From contig JBIQJD010000001.1 of NCBI GenBank assembly GCA_044507695.1, forward strand, positions 248,001-312,000: a stretch of 64,000 bases of DNA, given 5' to 3'. Of the stretch, positions 51,260-58,610 are shown piece by piece; positions within the stretch are counted from its first letter, which is position 1, and every line of letters starts with the position of its first letter. The notes below the pieces were generated by a model. That model ran no database searches and was not told the origin of the DNA. It was given only the letters and a program-made list of their open reading frames with translations. A program made the translations under genes and the position numbers. The stretch is from JBIQJD01 sp044507695. GTDB lineage: Bacteria > Bacteroidota > Ignavibacteria > Ignavibacteriales > Ignavibacteriaceae.

Positions 51260-54099
51260 TTTGCTTCAAGTAAAAATTTATCAAAAATCTGTCTGTTCAT
51301 TTTCATTTTCTCCCGCAATTCCTCTGATAAATTATGCGGAGAGCTATAATTAAGATACGCAGATAATGCATTCATTTTTTTTGAATCATCCGGAAGAATA
51401 TTATTGCCTGTATTAAATATATTTTGAATTGATAGCTGAAGATTTTTCAGATAGATGAAATTATCAACAAGATTTTTAAGTTCACTTAGTCTAACCTCTT
51501 CAGAAATTTTGGTAATGATTTTTACTGTATTTTTGCCGGCAAATTTTTTATAAAACTCCGCATCATTCAACAGCAGATACTGAATAACAAAATCAATATC
51601 AATAATTCCGCCGCGGCTCTTTTTCAAATTAATATTTGAAGTTATTGATGAAAGACTTTGCGGGTAAAGCTTCTTACGCATATCTAATATTTCTGATTTT
51701 AACTTTTCAGAATTGAGAGAAATGATTTTCTTTTTAATTATTGTTTTAAAAGAATTAAATAACTTTTTATCACCATGTATAAAGCTCAGTTTGCACAATG
51801 CCTGAAGTTCCCAAACCCGGGCTCTTGTATTCAGATAATTGGAATGATTTTCCAAATCCCATGCTAGCCAGCTGCTCTTTCCTTCGGGCCGGAGACGGCA
51901 GTCAATCTCAAATGGTTTAAAATCATCTTTAAATTTTAAAAAAAGATTCTGAAAATATTTTTGAACATCTGTTTCGGTAGAAATTTTTTCAGCAACAAAA
52001 ATTATATCGAGATCAGAAGTGAAAGTTAAATCACCACTTCCAAAACTTCCAAGTGCAGCAATAAAGAAATTCGATTTAATTTTTTCTGCTGTTTTATCGG
52101 CATCAGTTATAAATGAGATTTTTATCTTAAAAAAACGGGAGAGATAATCAGATACTTTTTCAGCAGTAATTAATTTAAGTGTGAACTGCACAAGAATTGA
52201 AAACAGAATTTCTTTTGTTGAATTGTTCTGAAGTTTATTATGATTTATTTTTTCAAATACTTTTCTTGTTAGAAAATTTTCCCGCAAGTCTTCATCTTCT
52301 GCAAACAGATCAACAGCTTTCTGAGAATATTCACAAACTGTTAAAAATGAATCAAAAAATTTTTTGTCTGCAAATTCATTGTACCAGATTGATTGAAAAT
52401 TTTCAGCTCTCATTATTCTTGCAAAATTTTGCAGCACTAAATCCGGGTTTGAGCTTTTCCGCAGGTAAGCAAACAGCTGATTTTCAATTTTATTAAACGC
52501 ACTTATTGTTCTCTGATCAAACTGGCGCCGGGCTAATAGTCCGCGGCCTTCTCTTAAGAATAAAATATCTTTTTCTGCTTTGGATTTATTCTCAAAATTA
52601 ATTTCCAAACTTTTTTTCTTATTGTTTAAAATGGAATTCCCCATTATTGATTTATATATCCGGGAAATTTCCTTTCGCAATTGATTGATTTCTTTTTTAA
52701 AATCTGAAGTTTTAGAGTAACCAAGAAACGCGGCCAGCTTTTCCAGTATTTCTCCATCAGCGGGGATTGTATGAGTTTGCTTATCATTCATTAATTGAAG
52801 AAAGTGTTCTATTCTTCTGAAAATTATATAAGCATTTCTCATCTTTTCTGCTTCGGATTTCTGAAGCAATCCGGCATCTTCTAATCTTTTAATTGCTTCA
52901 AGAGTATTTGGTGTTCTCAAATTTTTGTTCTTTCCGCCATTCAGCAACTGCAAAGCCTGAACAGAAAATTCAACATCACGGATACCGCCGGGGCTCAGCT
53001 TAATATTTTCTTCACCGGAAAGTTTTTTTTCAATACTTAATTTTAAACGGGTAATTTGTTCGGTTGGAGAAATAAGAAATGAAGCCGGATAAATAAATGG
53101 TGTGAGATAAGAAATAAAATTATCATAAAGTTTTTTATTTCCGCCGATGAAACACGCTTTGATGAGCATCTGTTTTTCCCAATCTTCACCGCGGCTTTCG
53201 TAATAATTCAGATAATAATTTATGGTTCTTGTAAGCAAGGAATTTCTTCCATCCGGGCGCAGCCTGAAATCCACTCTGTAAATATATCCGGCACCGGTTA
53301 CTTTAACAGTACTTTCAATAAATAAATAAATAGCTTCTATTAAAATTTCCTGGTACGTTTTTTTAGGAGTGATTTGTTCATCTTCATCATAAAAAATCAT
53401 CAGATCAATATCAGAACTATAATTAAGTTCATATCCGCCAAGTTTACCGAGAGCAATTAGAGCGTAACTCCGGTTTGTAATTTTAATCTGATGTTTGTTC
53501 AGTATTTCAGAATAACAAATAGAAAATAGTTCACGTGAAATAGCTGCTGCAAGAATTGAAAGCTCTGTTGTTATTTCTTCAACCGGAGGTTTGTAAAGAA
53601 TATCTTTTGAGCCAATGCGTAAAATTTCCTTTCGCTTTAGAAGACGAAGTGCACTCAATTTTCCACTTAATGAATTATAAGCTGAAGTTAATTTTTTTAT
53701 TTCAGCATTTAATTTTTCCTCATTAAGAATAGAGTTTAAATGAGTTGGATTAACAATCCAGTAAAAATATTCCGGATTACGAACGAGTATATCTGTTAAA
53801 TAATTACTGCTGCCTGTAATTGCGGTTAGGAGTTCAACATAATGGGGATACTTTAAACAATCATTGAAGAAAGAAATTTTATCATACATTGCCATAATAA
53901 TTCTAAGCATGTTTGATTCAGAACTATCGGAGAAATGTTTTGAGACAATTTCATTTTCAATAAGTGAAATTAACTCATCAAAAGATTTTGGGGATAAATA
54001 TCCGGCGGAAATTTCCGCAATCTTTCCAATGAAATCTTCTGATAATTTTAATTTTCTACTGCTGTATGTCACTTTAGTTTTCAGGTAAAGAATATTCAA
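51256..54099 (-). CDS. glnE: Glutamine synthetase adenylyltransferase/deadenylase GlnE
   Basis: 947 residues. Two nucleotidyltransferase domains are visible: LGGYELNYSSDIDLMIFYDE near residue 225 (deadenylase half) and GSFGSGDLTFTSDLDIIFVAE near residue 685 (adenylylase half), each followed by helical regions with the LRPDGRNSLLTR and RLRPEGKSSWLAWD motifs. GlnE adds or removes AMP on glutamine synthetase under PII control. The start is poorly defined: TTG at 54099 or GTG nine codons later, neither with a ribosome site. No glnA or glnB is nearby. Confidence 0.93.
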   Translation of the reverse strand: MNILYLKTKVTYSSRKLKLSEDFIGKIAEISAGYLSPKSFDELISLIENEIVSKHFSDSSESNMLRIIMAMYDKISFFNDCLKYPHYVELLTAITGSSNYLTDILVRNPEYFYWIVNPTHLNSILNEEKLNAEIKKLTSAYNSLSGKLSALRLLKRKEILRIGSKDILYKPPVEEITTELSILAAAISRELFSICYSEILNKHQIKITNRSYALIALGKLGGYELNYSSDIDLMIFYDEDEQITPKKTYQEILIEAIYLFIESTVKVTGAGYIYRVDFRLRPDGRNSLLTRTINYYLNYYESRGEDWEKQMLIKACFIGGNKKLYDNFISYLTPFIYPASFLISPTEQITRLKLSIEKKLSGEENIKLSPGGIRDVEFSVQALQLLNGGKNKNLRTPNTLEAIKRLEDAGLLQKSEAEKMRNAYIIFRRIEHFLQLMNDKQTHTIPADGEILEKLAAFLGYSKTSDFKKEINQLRKEISRIYKSIMGNSILNNKKKSLEINFENKSKAEKDILFLREGRGLLARRQFDQRTISAFNKIENQLFAYLRKSSNPDLVLQNFARIMRAENFQSIWYNEFADKKFFDSFLTVCEYSQKAVDLFAEDEDLRENFLTRKVFEKINHNKLQNNSTKEILFSILVQFTLKLITAEKVSDYLSRFFKIKISFITDADKTAEKIKSNFFIAALGSFGSGDLTFTSDLDIIFVAEKISTETDVQKYFQNLFLKFKDDFKPFEIDCRLRPEGKSSWLAWDLENHSNYLNTRARVWELQALCKLSFIHGDKKLFNSFKTIIKKKIISLNSEKLKSEILDMRKKLYPQSLSSITSNINLKKSRGGIIDIDFVIQYLLLNDAEFYKKFAGKNTVKIITKISEEVRLSELKNLVDNFIYLKNLQLSIQNIFNTGNNILPDDSKKMNALSAYLNYSSPHNLSEELREKMKMNRQIFDKFLLEAN

Positions 54100-54265
54100 A
54101 CATACAAATAAATAAAAAATTTATGCTCATATTTTTTCTTTAAGATTATCTCCAAATCCTCAAAAAAAATAATTACTTCCACGGAACTTATTAGTACGAT
54201 ATTTTTATAAGGTTAAATTATTTTTGTTGAACTAGTATTATTATAAAATAATAAAAGGATACACA

Positions 54266-54934
54266 ATGAAATATCTTCTGATCTTTTTTGTAGTTTGTTT
54301 TACATCAGCATTTCCACAGAATGAAAATAAATTCATAAGCGTATCAGGAACATCACAAATTGTTGTGCCTGCAGATCAAATTAATTTTTCTGTTCAGATA
54401 AGAACAATTGGTGCATCAGTTAAGCAAAGCAAAAAACTTAATGATGATGCCAAAATCCGCTTGCTTTCAATTCTTAAAGATCTAAATATTGATACAAAAG
54501 ATCTTGAAGTTTCACCGGTTTCACTCGGTAAAAATTATGTTTATACAGGAGGAGAGAGAAAGCAGGATGGATTTTTTGCAACGGTTGTTGTTACATTCAT
54601 TTTAAAACAGCTTGATAATTATCTTGAACTAACTGATAAACTTGCCGACGATGATAACTTTGAAGTAAATTCATCATTTTCACTTTCTAATTATGAGAGC
54701 AAACACAAAGAGGCTTATGAAAAAGCTTTAATTGCTGCGAAAGAAAAAGCTGAATACATGAGCAAAACTCTTAATGTTGAACTTGGTGAAGTAATTGAAA
54801 TTGAAGAAACCGGAAATGTGCAGCCTTATCCGATGGCTTACAATATGATGACTAAAGAAGATTCACAGGCTGGATTTATCAGCGGCAATGTAACAATTTC
54901 CAGGAATGTTAAAGTGAAATTTGCCTTAAAATAA
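54266..54934 (+). CDS. SIMPL-domain (DUF541) periplasmic protein
   Basis: 222 residues with signal peptide (LLIFFVVCFTSAFPQ). The SIMPL family signature runs from FISVSGTSQIVVPADQINFSV to the C-terminal SGNVTISRNVKVKFALK, with ALIAAKEKAEYMSKTLNV in the middle. Members form periplasmic homo-oligomers such as BP26 and YggE; function is poorly defined, with oxidative stress suggested for YggE. AAGGA precedes the ATG. It ends two bases before the exported-looking aldo/keto reductase gene, so the two share a transcript. Confidence 0.88.
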   Translation: MKYLLIFFVVCFTSAFPQNENKFISVSGTSQIVVPADQINFSVQIRTIGASVKQSKKLNDDAKIRLLSILKDLNIDTKDLEVSPVSLGKNYVYTGGERKQDGFFATVVVTFILKQLDNYLELTDKLADDDNFEVNSSFSLSNYESKHKEAYEKALIAAKEKAEYMSKTLNVELGEVIEIEETGNVQPYPMAYNMMTKEDSQAGFISGNVTISRNVKVKFALK

Positions 54935-54936
54935 GA

Positions 54937-55857
54937 ATGTTTACCCGCAAAACATTTTTAAAACTGTTTGGAATTTCTGCTGCTTATACAGCATTAAACG
55001 GTTTTAAAATGAAAGAGATATTAACAGAAAATATTATGAAAAGAAAAATTCCCTCAACCGGAGAATTAATTCCTGTAATTGGATTAGGAACATGGCGCAC
55101 TTTTGATGTTGGCAATGATCAAACTGCGAGAAATACTCTATCACAAGTTCTTACAGTACTGCATGAAAAAGGAGGAAAGGTTATTGATTCTTCTCCAATG
55201 TACGGTTCTTCAGAAGAAGTTGTTGGTGATCTGACTTCTCAATTAAATTTTAAGGACGATTTTTTCTATGCTACAAAGGTTTGGATTTCAGGACGTGAAG
55301 AGGGGATTAAACAGATGGAAGAATCATTTGGAAAAATGAAGAGAGAACAAATGGATCTTATGCAGATCCATAATCTTGTTGATTGGAAAACTCATCTAAA
55401 AACTATTCTGGATTTAAAAGAAAAAGGGAAGATTCGTTATATTGGAATCACGCACTACACCGAATCATCCTATCCTGAGCTTGAAAAAATAATTAATGAG
55501 GAGAAAATTGATTTTGTTCAATTCAATTATTCCATTGATGTTAGAGAAGCAGAAAATCGTTTGCTTCCTGCTGCTGCCTCAAACGGAACAGCAGTACTTG
55601 TAAATCGTCCTTTCGGCGGCGGTTCACTATTTGGTAAGGTTAAAGGAAAAGAAATTCCACAATGGGCAAGGGAAAATGATATGAATTCATGGGGGGAATT
55701 TTTTCTTAAATACATTTTATCAAATGAAGCGGTTACATGTATTATTCCCGGAACATCAAAACCAAATCATTTGCTGGATAATATTCAGGCTGGTTACGGC
55801 AAATTGCCGGATGAAAATCTGCGCAAGAGGATGATTAATTTTATTAATGAAATTTAA
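54937..55857 (+). CDS. Aldo/keto reductase with an N-terminal Tat-like leader
   Basis: 306 residues. The N terminus TRKTFLKLFGISAAYTAL resembles a twin-arginine leader (SRRxFLK) with Lys in place of the second Arg, followed by a mild hydrophobic segment; the reductase domain begins near residue 34 (KRKIPSTGELIPVIGLGTW). Catalytic candidates are Asp and Tyr in IDSSPMYGSSEE, Lys in YATKVW and His in LMQIHNL; cofactor end TCIIPGTSKPNHL. Export of an NADPH-dependent enzyme would need a cofactor loaded before transport, which is what Tat does. No ribosome site is clear; coupled to the SIMPL gene. Confidence 0.82.
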   Translation: MFTRKTFLKLFGISAAYTALNGFKMKEILTENIMKRKIPSTGELIPVIGLGTWRTFDVGNDQTARNTLSQVLTVLHEKGGKVIDSSPMYGSSEEVVGDLTSQLNFKDDFFYATKVWISGREEGIKQMEESFGKMKREQMDLMQIHNLVDWKTHLKTILDLKEKGKIRYIGITHYTESSYPELEKIINEEKIDFVQFNYSIDVREAENRLLPAAASNGTAVLVNRPFGGGSLFGKVKGKEIPQWARENDMNSWGEFFLKYILSNEAVTCIIPGTSKPNHLLDNIQAGYGKLPDENLRKRMINFINEI

Positions 55858-55866
55858 TTTAAAGTG

Positions 55867-55896
55867 TGGCAGTGCAGTTTTTTTTGTGCACTGCCA
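55867..55896. terminator. Hairpin between convergent genes
   Basis: Perfect ten-base stem TGGCAGTGCA/TGCACTGCCA around a T-rich ten-base loop. It lies just after the aldo/keto reductase stop and just after the end of the convergent 56-residue gene. There is no long T tract on either side, so it may be a weak bidirectional terminator or an mRNA 3'-end stabiliser. Confidence 0.5.
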
Positions 55897-55910
55897 TAAA
55901 ACAAATTAAC

Positions 55911-56081
55911 TTATAGTCCGGGCATGTTAAAACCTTTTCCGCTGATTGCATTATCAACTTGGGAAGCAATCGATGCGGGAAGTTTATCCTTGATAAAACC
56001 AAGTACGGTATTCACAGCCATCTTAGCTTTATCTTCGGATAATCCGGTTTTATCCTGAACCATCTTGATTATATCTTCCAT
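55911..56081 (-). CDS. Small DUF2267-like protein
   Basis: 56 residues, too short for a standard ORF list but well supported. It starts ATG with AAGGAGG six bases upstream, the strongest ribosome site in this part of the window. The protein reads as two amphipathic helices joined by a Pro turn: DIIKMVQDKTGLSEDKAKMA and VNTVLGFIKDKLPASIAS, ending QVDNAISGKG. I recognise this pattern (KTGLS-A-AV-TVL-FLK-KLP) from short proteins related to DUF2267. Function unknown. It has its own transcript between two plus-strand genes. Confidence 0.8.
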   Translation of the reverse strand: MEDIIKMVQDKTGLSEDKAKMAVNTVLGFIKDKLPASIASQVDNAISGKGFNMPGL

Positions 56082-56274
56082 AATACCTCCTTAGAATAAT
56101 TTTAATAATAAACTATTCATTTGATAACGATATTGCTGCGATGTGGAGCATGTTAATAATATTTTTTCCTCACGGAGAATGAATCTTTTCAAAAGCAGAT
56201 TTTTAAAGCAGCGATAATTTCCTTAATTTTTTTACGTTGATTTTTCTAAACTGCTTTCAATAATACGGAGCTAT

Positions 56275-57069
56275 ATGAAATACTCATTCACTGCTTCATT
56301 AATCGGAGCCTCACTTTTTATTTCATTATTAATTTTGTTTTTGCTTCCACCTGATTATGATGAACTTAATTTTGTTCAAAAATATTTTGCAAACAGAGTT
56401 TACCAGAAATGGGATAAATACATAAACACACTTCATCCTGATGAACGTGCTATTGTTGATTATGATGCACTGATGAACAAACTGAATTATTTTGAACGGA
56501 AGTTTGCAGAAAAAATTTTGAGCATAAATCCGCAGGAGATCGGATTTAAAGGTCCGTTCTATTCAAGAGAGAAAGCAAAAGATTTAATCAAACTTGAATC
56601 AAAAAAAATTGGAAGCGGAGATTACTGGAGAGAAACCGGAGTTCAATATTGTCCCTCACATTCTTATGAAGATTATAAAAGAATGGCTGCAAAAATGAAA
56701 GCAGATATCGGTACGGTTGTTTATATCGATTCAGGTTACCGCTCTCCCGGAAGACAGGCATATCTTTTCTTTTATTACCTTGTAACAAGCAGTAACTATG
56801 TTCTAAAAGAAAATGCAAGATGGATTGCAATGCCGGGTTACAGTGAACACGGGCATCCGGTTAATCACGCAATTGATTTTACAAGTGAAGAAGGTATAAA
56901 CGGATTTAATGATGGGCAAACACCTGATCAATTTGAAGCTTTGCCGGAATACAAATGGATGCTGGAGAATGCAGAAGATTTTAATTTTTATTTATCATAT
57001 CCAAAAGATAATCCATACGGAGTTGCATTTGAACCCTGGCACTGGCATTGGCAAAAGAAGGGAAATTAA
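56275..57069 (+). CDS. M15-family D-Ala-D-Ala carboxypeptidase (VanY-like)
   Basis: 264 residues. An N-terminal hydrophobic segment (SLIGASLFISLLILFLL) acts as signal or anchor, followed by about 100 residues of spacer and the M15B domain: IDSGYRSPGRQAYLF, zinc ligands in YSEHGHPVNHAIDF (His and Asp) and the catalytic Glu plus His in FEPWHWHW. It cleaves D-Ala from peptidoglycan stem peptides in the periplasm. GGAG precedes the ATG. Confidence 0.9.
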   Translation: MKYSFTASLIGASLFISLLILFLLPPDYDELNFVQKYFANRVYQKWDKYINTLHPDERAIVDYDALMNKLNYFERKFAEKILSINPQEIGFKGPFYSREKAKDLIKLESKKIGSGDYWRETGVQYCPSHSYEDYKRMAAKMKADIGTVVYIDSGYRSPGRQAYLFFYYLVTSSNYVLKENARWIAMPGYSEHGHPVNHAIDFTSEEGINGFNDGQTPDQFEALPEYKWMLENAEDFNFYLSYPKDNPYGVAFEPWHWHWQKKGN

Positions 57070-57104
57070 TTATTTATGAATGATTTGATGAATACAGTTT
57101 GTTA

Positions 57105-58004
57105 ATGGAGAATTTTTTTATCATAACCATTTACCTGTTAATTGGTATTGGATTAAACAGGTTAACTAATTTCCCTAAAGAAACTGCAAATGTTCTTAAT
57201 CAATTTGTAATTTATATTTCACTTCCGGCACTTGTTCTTTTAACAATTCCAGAACTGGAAATATCTTTTACCCTTCTTACACCAATAATTTTTTGCTGGG
57301 TTGTACTAATATTTACTGCGTCTATTATTCTTTTTTTAGCATCATTTTTTAAATGGAATAAAAAAATAACAGGCTGCATGCTTTTGCTTATTCCAATGGG
57401 AAACACTTCCTTTCTCGGCATTCCAATGGTTGAAGCATTCTTTGGGATTGATGCTGTTAAATACGCTTTGCTTTATGATCAGCCTGGAACATTTTTAGCG
57501 CTTGCAACCTATGGTTCTGTGATAATTGCCGTTTTTGGAAATTCCGGGGTAAAAGTTTCTGCGTCAGAAATTTTGAAACGTGTTTTTACTTTTCCACCAT
57601 TTATCGCTTTGATTGCTGCATTCATTTTCCGCACGGTAGAATATTCATCAATATTCACAAATATTCTTTCAGTACTTGCATCAACCTTAATTCCGTTAGT
57701 AATGATTGCGGTTGGATTTCAACTGAAGATAAAGATACACACAGATGAATTAAAACCATTAGGTTACGGCTTAATTTTGAAACTAATTATAATACCCGCT
57801 GCCGCACTTTTGATTACAAGGATGTTTGGATTTAACGATGAAGTTACAAATGTGTCAATTTTTGAATCAGCTATGCCGCCGATGGTTTCAGCGGGCGCTT
57901 TAGCAATTATGGCCGGATTAGCACCCAATCTTGCAGCGGCGCTTGTGGGATTCGGAATAATTTTAAGTTTTATAACTCTGCCGGTTTTGTTTTATCTTCT
58001 TTAA
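57105..58004 (+). CDS. AEC-family transporter
   Basis: 299 residues from ATG 57105; the open frame begins with a TTG two codons earlier and no ribosome site separates them. Ten membrane helices in two repeated halves. The family landmarks are a polar break in FVIYISLPALVLLTIPELE near residue 45 and MPPMVSAGALAIMAGLAPNLAAALVGFG near the C terminus. Relatives export auxin in plants and carry malate or other organic anions in bacteria; the substrate here is unknown. Next to a DinB protein gene 11 bases downstream. Confidence 0.87.
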   Translation: MENFFIITIYLLIGIGLNRLTNFPKETANVLNQFVIYISLPALVLLTIPELEISFTLLTPIIFCWVVLIFTASIILFLASFFKWNKKITGCMLLLIPMGNTSFLGIPMVEAFFGIDAVKYALLYDQPGTFLALATYGSVIIAVFGNSGVKVSASEILKRVFTFPPFIALIAAFIFRTVEYSSIFTNILSVLASTLIPLVMIAVGFQLKIKIHTDELKPLGYGLILKLIIIPAAALLITRMFGFNDEVTNVSIFESAMPPMVSAGALAIMAGLAPNLAAALVGFGIILSFITLPVLFYLL

Positions 58005-58015
58005 ATGGAGAATTT

Positions 58016-58492
58016 ATGGAAGCGTTGGAAATGTTATCCTTTCAATATGAGCTTACAAAAAGCTCAAGAAATGTGCTGCTTGAATTTTGTTCAAAAATAA
58101 AAAATGAAGAACTGAACCATGTGTTTGAAAATTTTGGCAGAGGCAGCATAAGAAATATTCTTGTTCATATTTCTGATACATATTATTACTGGCTAAACGA
58201 GTTTGCGCAGAATTTGAAACCGGATTTTCAACCAGCGGAAAGTTATTCAGGCATTGATGAAATCAGAAATTATTTTGATGATACTGATAAAATGGTTTTG
58301 CAGTTTCTTGGAAAATTCAGGAATGATTTTACAAAGCAGATTACCGGAATTGCACTTGGAAAAGAAATTCATGCAACTCCTTTAAAATTATTTACTCACG
58401 TAATTACACATGAATACCATCATAAAGGACAAATACTTTCAATGGGAAGACATTTAGATTATACTCCACCTGATACCGATGCTTTAAGATAG
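58016..58492 (+). CDS. DinB-family metal protein
   Basis: 158 residues, four-helix bundle of the DinB superfamily. Metal ligands are His in NILVHISDTYYYWL near residue 50 and the pair in HEYHHKGQILSMGRHL near residue 140, followed by the usual PPDTDALR end. GGAG seven bases before the ATG. Likely co-transcribed with the AEC transporter. It is distinct in sequence from the DinB protein at 5433. Confidence 0.88.
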   Translation: MEALEMLSFQYELTKSSRNVLLEFCSKIKNEELNHVFENFGRGSIRNILVHISDTYYYWLNEFAQNLKPDFQPAESYSGIDEIRNYFDDTDKMVLQFLGKFRNDFTKQITGIALGKEIHATPLKLFTHVITHEYHHKGQILSMGRHLDYTPPDTDALR

Positions 58493-58610
58493 AAGGTTGT
58501 TGGAGGTATTTCTGTGTATGAAAAGCCTTAAGTATTTTTCCTGCAGAACAATTTTAAACCAAAACATGTTATCAATTGACTAATATTATACTTAACAAAA
58601 CGGTTTCCAA

